Shown piece by piece: positions 43,240 through 50,924 of a stretch of 50,924 nt of DNA. The stretch covers positions 66,519-117,442 of the forward strand of contig DYCF01000012.1 of NCBI GenBank assembly GCA_019418225.1, in the 5' to 3' direction. Position 1 is the stretch's first letter. The number at the start of each line of letters is the position of its first letter. Under the pieces are notes generated by a model. That model ran no database searches and had not been told where the DNA came from. It saw only the letters and a list, made by a program, of their open reading frames with translations. The stretch is from Clostridiales bacterium. GTDB taxonomy: Bacteria > Bacillota > Clostridia > Lachnospirales > Cellulosilyticaceae. Both the position numbers and the translations under genes were made by a program.

Positions 43240-43285
43240 TTAAGTCGCTCTAAAATTCAATTATGAATCATAGAGCGATTTATTC
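43240..43285 (+). terminator. terminator after dnaN
   Basis: TCGCTCTA pairs with TAGAGCGA, followed by TTTATT. It ends the dnaA-dnaN transcript ahead of the S4-recF pair. Confidence 0.7.
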
Positions 43286-43334
43286 ATTAGTATTTTGTAT
43301 ACAATATACGCATAAAAGATAAGGAGTACAAAAA

Positions 43335-43541
43335 ATGAAAGAGATTAAAATCGATACAGAATTTATTAAATTAGACCAGCTTATGAAATATGCCTCAATG
43401 GTACAAACAGGTGGAGAAGCAAAAATGCTTATTGCTCAAGAACTTGTTTTAGTAAATGGAGAAATCTGCACACAAAGAGGTAAAAAGATTAGACCTGGTG
43501 ACGAAGTACAATTTGACGGAGAAACTTATAAAGTTAATTAA
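43335..43541 (+). CDS. yaaA: S4-domain RNA-binding protein (YaaA-like)
   Basis: A 68-residue S4 fold: FIKLDQLMKYASMVQTGGEA..LVNGEICTQRGKKIRPGDEV. It is normally found between dnaN and recF in Firmicutes and has been tied to ribosome assembly. Spacing to recF is 17 bp. Confidence 0.92.
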   Translation: MKEIKIDTEFIKLDQLMKYASMVQTGGEAKMLIAQELVLVNGEICTQRGKKIRPGDEVQFDGETYKVN

Positions 43542-43558
43542 TCAAGAGGGAGAGCTTT

Positions 43559-44644
43559 ATGTATATAAAGGAGCTATCTTTAAGTGACTTTAGAAACTAT
43601 GATGAGTTAAAAATTCAGCTTGATCATGGTATCAATATTTTTAGAGGGGATAATGCTCAGGGGAAAACGAATGTCCTTGAAGCAGTATATCTTTGTGCAA
43701 CAGCGAGATCGCACCGCACCCATAAAGAAAAAGAAATTATTAGATGGAATCAAGAAGCTGCTCACGTAAAAATCAATGTACAAAAACATTATGTTGAGGA
43801 TGTCATTGATTTTCATCTTACCCAAAAATCTAAATCTGCACTTATCAATAAAATGCCTATTAGCCGATTAGGGGAGCTATTTGGCTGCCTCAATATTGTA
43901 ATGTTTTCCCCAGAAGACTTGCAGCTTATTAAAAATAGTCCTAAGGAACGCAGGCGTTTTATGGATATTGAATTATGCCAGATTGATAAGATGTACTACT
44001 ATGCCCTTAGACAATACCATAAAGTTTTAAAACAGAGAAATCTTGCACTCAAAGAATGCTTTAGAACAAAGGATTATTCGATGCTTGATGTTTGGGATAT
44101 GCAATTGGAAGAATATGCAAAGACAGTCATTGAGAAACGAGAAGCCTTTATTGAAGAAATTAATGAGATTGCATATGCAATTCACAAGGATATCTCTGGT
44201 AATAAGGAAACATTGCAAGTGATTTATGAGCCAAGTGTTAAAGCTGAGGATTTTAGCGAAAAAATGTTAAGAAATAGAGAAAAGGATTTATTATATCAAA
44301 ATACGTCAGTAGGTCCTCATCGTGATGATATGACATTTTTAATAAATGATATGGATGTTAAGACTTATGGCTCACAAGGACAACAACGTTCCGTAGTTTT
44401 ATCTATGAAGCTGGCAGAATTAAATATTATGAAAAAGTACATTGGCGAAGAACCTGTACTTTTACTAGATGATGTACTCTCTGAGCTAGATGATAAGCGC
44501 CAACGGGACTTATTTAAATACACACAAAGCATTCAAACACTAATTACTTGTACAGGAATTGAACAAAGTGTATGGAATACACAAAAAATTGGAAAACTAT
44601 ATAATGTAAAAGCTGGAAGAATCACACCAGATGACAGGAAATAG
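43559..44644 (+). CDS. recF: DNA replication and repair protein RecF
   Basis: A 361-residue SMC-like ATPase that loads RecA at gaps. Walker A GDNAQGKTN (30-38), signature GSQGQQRSVVLSMKLAE and Walker B LLLDDVLSELD are present. Standard position between the S4 gene and gyrB. Confidence 0.96.
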   Translation: MYIKELSLSDFRNYDELKIQLDHGINIFRGDNAQGKTNVLEAVYLCATARSHRTHKEKEIIRWNQEAAHVKINVQKHYVEDVIDFHLTQKSKSALINKMPISRLGELFGCLNIVMFSPEDLQLIKNSPKERRRFMDIELCQIDKMYYYALRQYHKVLKQRNLALKECFRTKDYSMLDVWDMQLEEYAKTVIEKREAFIEEINEIAYAIHKDISGNKETLQVIYEPSVKAEDFSEKMLRNREKDLLYQNTSVGPHRDDMTFLINDMDVKTYGSQGQQRSVVLSMKLAELNIMKKYIGEEPVLLLDDVLSELDDKRQRDLFKYTQSIQTLITCTGIEQSVWNTQKIGKLYNVKAGRITPDDRK

Positions 44645-44662
44645 TTAAAAAATTAAGTAAAT

Positions 44663-44691
44663 TTGCCTTAATTAGTATTTTGATGTATAAT
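44663..44691 (+). promoter_or_regulatory. gyrBA promoter
   Basis: TTGCCT (44663-44668), 17 bp, TATAAT (44686-44691), 54 bp before the gyrB ATG. Confidence 0.75.
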
Positions 44692-44745
44692 AAATGTTGG
44701 ATTATTATGTTTATGAGTAATTATTAAAGGAGTGAGATCTTAGTT

Positions 44746-46650
44746 ATGGCAGCAACGTACAATGAAAATCAAATACAAATATTAGAGGGGCTGCAGGCAG
44801 TACGAAAAAGGCCTGGTATGTATATCGGTAGTACTTCCGCAAAAGGTCTTCACCATCTAGTATATGAAATCGTAGATAATGCCGTAGATGAAGCATTAGC
44901 AGGTTACTGTGACACTATCAAAGTAACTATACACCCAGATAATACAATATCAGTTTTAGATAATGGTCGTGGTATCCCAGTAGGTATTCACCCTCAAAAG
45001 GGAATTTCTACTGTAGAGGTTGTATTTACTATCCTACATGCAGGTGGTAAATTCGGCGGCGGCGGATATAAAGTATCTGGTGGTTTACATGGTGTAGGGG
45101 CATCAGTTGTAAATGCGCTCTCAGAATGGCTTACTGTAGAAGTTTATACTGACGGTAAGATTCATCAAGAAAAGTTTGCAAGAGGAGAAGTTGTGCAACC
45201 TTTAACTGTAATCGGAGAAACAGACAAGGTTGGAACATATGTCCACTTTAAACCAGATGCGGAAATATTTGAAGAAACTGTATTTGACTATAAAGTTTTA
45301 GAACAAAGATTAAAAGAAACAGCTTTCTTAACAAAAGCACTTAAAATTCAATTAATCGATGAACGTGAAGATAAAAAGCAAAACAAAACATTCCACTATG
45401 AAGGTGGTATTAGAGAGTTCGTTGAACAACTCAACAAACATAAAACACCACTATACGATCAAATCTTCTACTGCGAAGGTGAAAAAGATGGTATAGCAGT
45501 TGAAGTATCGTTCCAACATAATGATACTTATGTTGAAAACGTATTTAGTTTTGTAAATAACATTAATACTATTGAAGGTGGTACACACCTTTCAGGATTT
45601 AGAACAGCTATTACTAAAAACCTCAATGACTATGCTAGAAAAATGGGACTTTTAAAAGAGTCAGATAAGAATTTAACAGGTGATGATATTAGAGAAGGTA
45701 TGACAGCTGTTATTAGTATTAAAATCAGTGACCCTCAATTCGAAGGTCAAACTAAAACAAAGTTAGGTTCAAGTGAAGCAGCAGGTGCTGTACAATCAGT
45801 ATTTGGTGATCAACTTACTTACTTCTTAGAACAAAATCCTAATGTAGGTAAGGTAATTGTTCAAAAAGGTATTATGGCAGCAAGAGCTAGAGATGCTGCA
45901 CGTAAGGCAAGAGAACTTACACGTAGAAAGAGTGCCTTAGAGGGTAACTCACTTCCAGGTAAACTTGCAGACTGCTCTGAAAAAGATGCATCTAAATGTG
46001 AAATTTACATTGTCGAAGGGGATTCTGCGGGTGGTTCAGCTAAGAGTGCTCGTTCACCTAAAACACAAGCAATCTTACCACTTAGAGGTAAAATTCTTAA
46101 CGTAGAAAAAGTTAGAATTGATAAGATGCTTGAGAACCAAGAAATTCGTAATATGATTACAGCTTTTGGTGCAGGTATTAGTGATGACTTTGATGTGACA
46201 AAGCTTAGATATGGCAAAATCATTCTCATGACCGATGCCGACGTCGATGGTGCACACATTAGAACACTTTTACTTACATTCCTATACAGATACTATAGAG
46301 AACTTATTGAGCAAGATCACGTATACATTGCTCAACCACCACTCTACTTAGTAGAGAAAAACAAAAAGAAACATTATGCATTTAATGATAAGGAACTTGA
46401 AAAATTACTTGAAGAAATTGGTAGAACAGGTATTTCTCGTATGCAACGTTACAAAGGTCTAGGGGAAATGAATGCAGAGCAGCTTTGGGAAACAACAATG
46501 GATCCAGAAACAAGAGTACTTGTTAAAGTAAGTATTGATGATGCAGCAGCAGCAGATGAAATCTTTACAAAGCTAATGGGTGACGATGTAGAACCAAGAA
46601 GACAGTTCATTAATGAACATGCACATAAAGTAACCTACTTAGACATATAA
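44746..46650 (+). CDS. gyrB: DNA gyrase subunit B
   Basis: A 634-residue ATPase subunit of gyrase. The GHKL site shows VDNAVDEALAGYC and LDNGRGIPVGIHP; the TOPRIM domain shows EGDSAGGSAKSAR (near 425) and DADVDGAHI (near 498). The length is that of the Gram-positive form without the insert found in enterobacteria. gyrA follows after 22 bp. Confidence 0.97.
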   Translation: MAATYNENQIQILEGLQAVRKRPGMYIGSTSAKGLHHLVYEIVDNAVDEALAGYCDTIKVTIHPDNTISVLDNGRGIPVGIHPQKGISTVEVVFTILHAGGKFGGGGYKVSGGLHGVGASVVNALSEWLTVEVYTDGKIHQEKFARGEVVQPLTVIGETDKVGTYVHFKPDAEIFEETVFDYKVLEQRLKETAFLTKALKIQLIDEREDKKQNKTFHYEGGIREFVEQLNKHKTPLYDQIFYCEGEKDGIAVEVSFQHNDTYVENVFSFVNNINTIEGGTHLSGFRTAITKNLNDYARKMGLLKESDKNLTGDDIREGMTAVISIKISDPQFEGQTKTKLGSSEAAGAVQSVFGDQLTYFLEQNPNVGKVIVQKGIMAARARDAARKARELTRRKSALEGNSLPGKLADCSEKDASKCEIYIVEGDSAGGSAKSARSPKTQAILPLRGKILNVEKVRIDKMLENQEIRNMITAFGAGISDDFDVTKLRYGKIILMTDADVDGAHIRTLLLTFLYRYYRELIEQDHVYIAQPPLYLVEKNKKKHYAFNDKELEKLLEEIGRTGISRMQRYKGLGEMNAEQLWETTMDPETRVLVKVSIDDAAAADEIFTKLMGDDVEPRRQFINEHAHKVTYLDI

Positions 46651-46672
46651 AAAAGGGCAAGGAGAATAATAA

Positions 46673-49222
46673 ATGGATACAAATGATGTAACTTATGACA
46701 GAATTATTCATAGAGATATCAACGATGAAATGCAGACATGCTATATTGATTACGCCATGAGCGTAATTGTATCTCGTGCCCTCCCAGATGTACGAGATGG
46801 CTTAAAACCTGTTCATCGTCGTATTTTATACTCTATGAGTGAGCTAGGATTAGGCTCAGATAAACAATACAGAAAGTCAGCACGTATCGTTGGGGATACA
46901 ATGGGTAAATATCACCCACATGGTGACTCTTCTATTTATGGTGCCATGGTACGTATGGCGCAAGACTTTTCTACAAGATATCCATTAGTAGATGGCCAAG
47001 GAAACTTTGGTTCTATTGATGGAGATAGTCCTGCCGCAATGCGTTATACAGAAGCACGTATGAGCAAAATGACAGCTTTAATGCTTGCAGATATCGATAA
47101 GGAGACGGTTGATTTTAGACCAAACTTTGATGAATCATCAAAAGAACCATGCGTTCTTCCAGCTAGATTCCCAAATCTATTAGTAAATGGTTCATCAGGT
47201 ATCGCTGTAGGTATGGCAACTAATATTCCACCACATAACTTAACAGAAGTTGTGAATGGTGTTATTAAAATGATTGATAACTACAGAGGCGAGAATGAAG
47301 AGAATGAAGTACGTGAGACTGAACTTGACGAACTCATGGCAATCATTCAAGGTCCAGATTTCCCAACAGGCGCAACAATTTATGGACGCTATGGCATTGA
47401 ACAAGCTTACCGTACAGGTAGAGGTAAAGTAAAAGTTAAAGCCAAAGCAGAAATTGAAGCAATGCAAGCTGGTAAATCTAGAATTGTAGTCACAGAAATT
47501 CCTTATATGGTAAACAAATCTGCCTTAATTGAGAAGATGGCAGACCTTGTAAAAGATAGAAAAATTGATGGAATCACAGATATTCGTGATGAGTCTGATA
47601 GAAATGGTATCTCTATTGTTATCGAACTTAGAAGAGATGTAAACCCAACTGTTATACTCAACCAATTATATAAATATACACAATTACAAGATACATTTAG
47701 CATCAACATGCTTGCACTTGTGGATGATAAACCTAAAACACTTAACCTTAAAGAAGTACTTGAACAATATTTAAAACATCAAGAAGATGTTGTAACAAGA
47801 AGAACACAATACGATTTAAATAAAGCTGAAGCAAGAGCTCATATTTTAGAGGGGTTACGCAAAGCCTTAGATAAGATTGACTTAATTGTATCTCTTATTC
47901 GTAGTTCTAAAACAGTTCAAGAAGCTAAAGAAAGACTTATTGAAGCAATTGATTTAACAGAAATCCAAGCTCAAGCGATTGTTGAAATGAGACTTCGTGC
48001 TTTAACGGGCCTTGAAAGAGAAAAAATCGAAGAAGAGTATCAAGAGTTACTTGGAAAAATTGAATACTTAAAATCAATTTTAGGTAGTAAGTTCAAGTTA
48101 CTTGGCGTTATCAAGGATGAGATATCAGAAGTAAAACAAAAATATGGTGATGGACGTAGAACAGATATCACTATTGATGAAGATGAATATGATATCGAAG
48201 ACTTAATTGATGAAGAAAACATTGTTGTTACAATTACTCAACTTGGTTACATTAAACGTATCCCACTTGATACTTATAAAAACCAAAATAGAGGTGGTAA
48301 AGGTATCATTGGTCTGAATACAATTGAAGATGACTTTATCAAACAACTCTTCGTAACAACTAACTTTAACTACATTATGTTCTTTACTAATAAAGGGAAA
48401 GCATACCGTATTAAGGGTTATAGAATCCCAGAGGCAGGAAGAACAGCTAGAGGTACAGCTATTGTTAACTTACTTGAGTTAGACAAGGATGAAACAATTA
48501 CAGCAGTATTCCCGGTTAAAGAGTTCGAAGAAGATATGTTCCTAACAATGGTAACTAAAAAAGGACAAATTAAGAAAACACCACTTAAAGACTTTAGAAA
48601 TATCAGAAAAGGTGGACTTATTGCGTTGTCTTTAGCTGAAGAAGATGAACTTGTAGATGTACAAAAAACAAAATCAAGAGATTCTATTTTAGTAGCAACT
48701 AAATTTGGCCAAGGAATCATGTTCGAAGGCACAGATGTTAGACCAATGGGTAGAACAGCTAGAGGTGTACGTGCAATCAATCTTAATGAAGGTGATGAAG
48801 TTATAGGAGCTACTGTGCCTAAAGAGGGTGAACAAGTTCTTACAGCTACAGAAAAAGGGTTAGGAAAGAGAACACAAATTGATGCCTTTAGAGCACAAAA
48901 ACGTGGTGGTAAAGGTATTAAGGTTAATAAGATTACAGAACGTACAGGTAATGTAGTGGGTATTACGGCAGTTAAAGATGAAGACGAGTTATTAATGATT
49001 ACATCAGAAGGTGTTATTATTCGTATTAAAGTAGCTCAAATTTCATCAATCGGACGTAATGCACAAGGGGTAAAATTAATTAATGTATCTGATGATGTAA
49101 AAGTTGTTTGTATAGAAAAAGTAGATGAAGAATTCATTGATGATAGCATTGAAGAGTCAGTAGTAGAAGTAGATGAAGAAAATACTTTAGAATCTGACAC
49201 AGAAGGCAACACAGAAGAATAA
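46673..49222 (+). CDS. gyrA: DNA gyrase subunit A
   Basis: An 849-residue subunit that cuts and rejoins DNA. The catalytic tyrosine is Tyr125 in AMRYTEARM. In the quinolone region the sequence reads HPHGDSSIYGAMVRM: Ser86 matches E. coli Ser83, but Gly90 stands at E. coli Asp87, usually acidic. The C-terminal domain (about 510-810) has the beta-pinwheel repeats, with a GyrA-box-like QRGGKGI, and an acidic tail. The stop overlaps the next ATG. Confidence 0.97.
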   Translation: MDTNDVTYDRIIHRDINDEMQTCYIDYAMSVIVSRALPDVRDGLKPVHRRILYSMSELGLGSDKQYRKSARIVGDTMGKYHPHGDSSIYGAMVRMAQDFSTRYPLVDGQGNFGSIDGDSPAAMRYTEARMSKMTALMLADIDKETVDFRPNFDESSKEPCVLPARFPNLLVNGSSGIAVGMATNIPPHNLTEVVNGVIKMIDNYRGENEENEVRETELDELMAIIQGPDFPTGATIYGRYGIEQAYRTGRGKVKVKAKAEIEAMQAGKSRIVVTEIPYMVNKSALIEKMADLVKDRKIDGITDIRDESDRNGISIVIELRRDVNPTVILNQLYKYTQLQDTFSINMLALVDDKPKTLNLKEVLEQYLKHQEDVVTRRTQYDLNKAEARAHILEGLRKALDKIDLIVSLIRSSKTVQEAKERLIEAIDLTEIQAQAIVEMRLRALTGLEREKIEEEYQELLGKIEYLKSILGSKFKLLGVIKDEISEVKQKYGDGRRTDITIDEDEYDIEDLIDEENIVVTITQLGYIKRIPLDTYKNQNRGGKGIIGLNTIEDDFIKQLFVTTNFNYIMFFTNKGKAYRIKGYRIPEAGRTARGTAIVNLLELDKDETITAVFPVKEFEEDMFLTMVTKKGQIKKTPLKDFRNIRKGGLIALSLAEEDELVDVQKTKSRDSILVATKFGQGIMFEGTDVRPMGRTARGVRAINLNEGDEVIGATVPKEGEQVLTATEKGLGKRTQIDAFRAQKRGGKGIKVNKITERTGNVVGITAVKDEDELLMITSEGVIIRIKVAQISSIGRNAQGVKLINVSDDVKVVCIEKVDEEFIDDSIEESVVEVDEENTLESDTEGNTEE

Positions 49223-50232
49223 TGAAAAAAGCTAGTATTATTTTACTAATATTAGTATTAATAGGTGGAGCAGTTGGATATTATATTTATAATAATTATC
49301 CAATGGCTCTGCCTAATTTTATAGAACAAACATCATCAGCCTATAAATATGTTATAAAAAGATCTGGAAAAATCGTAGCAGTAGCCAATAAACAAGAAGA
49401 AGCTATAGAAAAAGCTAAAAAGATATCTAGGAGTATAGCTGTTAATACATACAATAATGAGTGGATTTATACCAATCTACAGCCGTTCCTTATTTTAACT
49501 GAAGATGCTACACATGACTTTGCAACATTTGAAGAGGCTTACAAATATGCAAGGAGAAATGGCTATACGAAGATTTATTATAAGAAGGGAAATAAACCTT
49601 TATGGAAGGAAGGCGGAGCGACGAAGGAAAGCAAACCTTTAGATGTGCCTTTAGTTTTACAACTTCCAGAGCTCCCTAGAGGATGTGAAGTGACATCATT
49701 AGCCATGCTGCTTAAATACTATGGGACAGATGTATCTAAAATGACGTTAGCAGAGAAAGTGAAAAAAGATACAACGCCATATAGTAAAGATGAAACAGGT
49801 AGACAATATTATGGAAATCCGTATGATGGTTTCGTTGGAGATATGTATAATAAAAATAAAAATGGCTATGGTGTATATCATGGACCTATAGCTGAATTAG
49901 GCAAAGAATATTATGGCGAAGATCTAATAGATATAACAGGGGTAGAGTTTGAAGACTTATTGTATTTTTTAAGCCAAGGAAAGCCAGTATGGGTAATTAC
50001 TAATGCAACATATAAGCCTCTAGGTGATACATATTTTGAAATGTGGCATACTCCCACAGGCGTAGTAAAAATTACTAAGAAGCTTCACTCCGTTATAATG
50101 ACTGGTTATGATGAGCAATATATTTATATAAATGATCCATTATATAGTCAAAAAAATAGGAAACTAAACAAAATAGATTTTCAGAAAGCCTGGGAACAAA
50201 TGGGTAATCAAGCTATTATTATTGCCAAGTGA
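49222..50232 (+). CDS. membrane-anchored C39-like peptidase family protein
   Basis: A 336-residue protein with an N-terminal signal anchor (about 4-25), two similar segments of about 65 residues (KQEEAIEKAKK..NEWIY and TFEEAYKYARR..KPLWK), and a C39-like papain fold (about 140-336). The likely catalytic Cys is in LPRGCEVTSLAMLLKYYG and the His in LHSVIMTGYDEQYIYINDPL. It would act outside the membrane. Its ATG overlaps the gyrA stop (TAATG), so it is read from the gyrase transcript. The substrate is unknown; no bacteriocin or ABC partner is seen. Confidence 0.8.
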   Translation: MKKASIILLILVLIGGAVGYYIYNNYPMALPNFIEQTSSAYKYVIKRSGKIVAVANKQEEAIEKAKKISRSIAVNTYNNEWIYTNLQPFLILTEDATHDFATFEEAYKYARRNGYTKIYYKKGNKPLWKEGGATKESKPLDVPLVLQLPELPRGCEVTSLAMLLKYYGTDVSKMTLAEKVKKDTTPYSKDETGRQYYGNPYDGFVGDMYNKNKNGYGVYHGPIAELGKEYYGEDLIDITGVEFEDLLYFLSQGKPVWVITNATYKPLGDTYFEMWHTPTGVVKITKKLHSVIMTGYDEQYIYINDPLYSQKNRKLNKIDFQKAWEQMGNQAIIIAK

Positions 50233-50272
50233 TAAAACAAAGTAGAGTTAAATAATAAAGTTAAACAAAGTA

Positions 50273-50328
50273 AGGGTTATTGTATTAAGTAATTAATGCA
50301 ATGGCTCTTTTTTATTAATACAATAGCC
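50273..50328 (+). terminator. terminator with three alternative arms after the gyrase operon
   Basis: Arm 1 (50273-50288) pairs over 16 positions with arm 2 (50293-50308), followed by T6. It can also pair, with fewer wobbles, with arm 3 (50315-50328), followed by TTTT. The rest of the gap to 50524 is AT-rich with nothing recognised. Confidence 0.75.
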
Positions 50329-50524
50329 TTTTATAGAGCAGTAAGTTAGATAAGCTATGTTTATAGATGAATTTACAGCGATACAATATTGATGAATAAT
50401 TAAAAATTATAGATATAAAGTACATGTTTAGAAAAATATATATAGATAATAGAAATAAAATAGGACTTAAAACGTTGATAAATCAATGTTTGCTTAAAAA
50501 AATAAAAATATGTTAGAAAAAAGC

Positions 50525-50553
50525 TTGACGTAAGCAAAAAGCTTTGATAATAT
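50525..50553 (+). promoter_or_regulatory. tRNA-Ser promoter
   Basis: TTGACG (50525-50530), 17 bp, TAATAT (50548-50553). A GTCCTG/CAGGAC hairpin lies in the short leader before the tRNA. Confidence 0.75.
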
Positions 50554-50601
50554 ATATATTGTCCTGAGCGACAGGACGAGACAAACAAACAATGTTAGTT
50601 C

Positions 50602-50690
50602 GGAGAAGTACTCAAGTTGGCCGAAGAGGTGCCCCTGCTAAGGGTATAGGTCGGGTAACCGGCGCGAGGGTTCGAATCCCTCCTTCTCCG
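50602..50690 (+). tRNA. tRNA-Ser (anticodon GCT)
   Basis: An 89-nt class II tRNA. The acceptor stem is GGAGAAG/CTTCTCC with discriminator G, the anticodon arm reads CCCTGCTAAGGG, a long variable arm follows, and the T arm has GAGGGTTCGAATCCCTC. It decodes AGC/AGU. No CCA is encoded. Confidence 0.96.
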
Positions 50691-50725
50691 TTTATTTCTG
50701 TCTTAAAGATAGAAATAAAAAGTAC

Positions 50726-50754
50726 TTGACATAAAGCAAAAGATGCGATATACT
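50726..50754 (+). promoter_or_regulatory. rRNA operon promoter
   Basis: TTGACA (50726-50731), 17 bp, TATACT (50749-50754): a near-perfect strong promoter. The leader has a boxA-like GAACTTTGAAAAC (about 50772-50784) and a GCAAC/GTTGC hairpin just before the 16S start. Confidence 0.88.
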
Positions 50755-50895
50755 AATCAAGTACCAAAAATGAACTTTGAAAACAAAATAGTAATCATAT
50801 AAACCAGTCGATTCATTAACTGCTTTAAGTAGTAAAATGAGTACAACACTATGTACTAAGTAATTTAGCTAGCAACATTAGTTGCAAGAGCAAAC

Positions 50896-50924
50896 TTTTT
50901 TATGAGAGTTTGATCCTGGCTCAG
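50896..50924 (+). rRNA. rrs: 16S ribosomal RNA, 5' end (partial)
   Basis: The last 29 bases carry AGAGTTTGATCCTGGCTCAG, the universally conserved start of bacterial 16S rRNA. The gene continues beyond the window. The exact 5' end is approximate. Confidence 0.95.

Noticed and set aside
50400..50588. 62-codon minus-strand frame before the tRNA
   Set aside because: It covers the tRNA promoter and AT-rich DNA, and its composition is that of a random AT-rich frame.

Overview
The window is a low-GC Firmicutes chromosome segment spanning the replication origin. The dnaA-dnaN-S4-recF-gyrB-gyrA block is on the plus strand to the right of the origin, and rpmH-rnpA-yidD-yidC-jag-mnmE-mnmG-rsmG-(noc/parB)-parA-parB is on the minus strand to the left. 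DnaA boxes and three parS sites lie around it. Gene content (GlnN and GlnA glutamine synthetases, split archaeal-type glutamate synthase, DapL, GatCAB with an archaeal-type AspRS, a free GH9 endoglucanase) points to an anaerobic, cellulolytic member of the Clostridia, Lachnospiraceae-like. Cellulosilyticum (formerly Clostridium lentocellum) is my best guess from memory; this is an inference, not a search result.

Layout. 1-7.3 kb (minus): gatC-gatA-gatB-aspS-glnN, i.e. tRNA-dependent amidation plus a glutamine synthetase, read from a promoter at 7251-7279. 7.55-16.9 kb (plus): a split glutamate synthase (amidotransferase, FMN/Fe-S, ferredoxin, flavoprotein and GXGXG subunits), glnA, an ANTAR regulator, dapF and dapL, read from a promoter at 7555-7583. 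Both divergent operons start with a strong promoter followed 15-25 nt later by a terminator hairpin, a pattern that suggests paired antitermination control of nitrogen genes. 16.9-21.1 kb (minus): a secreted GH9 endoglucanase with a CBM3-like domain, then a sodium:alanine/glycine symporter behind a tandem glycine riboswitch. 21.2-25.1 kb (minus): a phosphoesterase-like protein, a YtrA-type GntR/ABC operon with a perfect operator palindrome, and a broken GNAT gene.

25.3-39.8 kb (minus): DUF4446, parB, parA, a GNAT protein, a YcxB-like membrane protein, argS, a second ParB-family gene (Noc position), rsmG, mnmG, mnmE, jag, yidC, yidD, rnpA and rpmH. The intergenic spaces near parA hold parS sites and at least four copies of an approximately 111-bp repeat that I do not recognise. 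39.65-42.13 kb is a bipartite oriC: DnaA boxes lie both upstream of dnaA and between dnaA and dnaN. 42.1-50.2 kb (plus) carries the clamp, RecF, gyrase and a membrane-anchored C39-like peptidase. The window ends with tRNA-Ser(GCT), an rRNA promoter and the first bases of a 16S rRNA gene.

The most interesting leads are the twin leader terminators with a pseudo-receiver ANTAR protein, the 111-bp repeat family (one copy forms the 3' end of a gene), the small protein that echoes the C-terminus of its GntR neighbour, an extra DnaA-box cluster between rsmG and noc, and a GyrA that has glycine at the position of E. coli Asp87.
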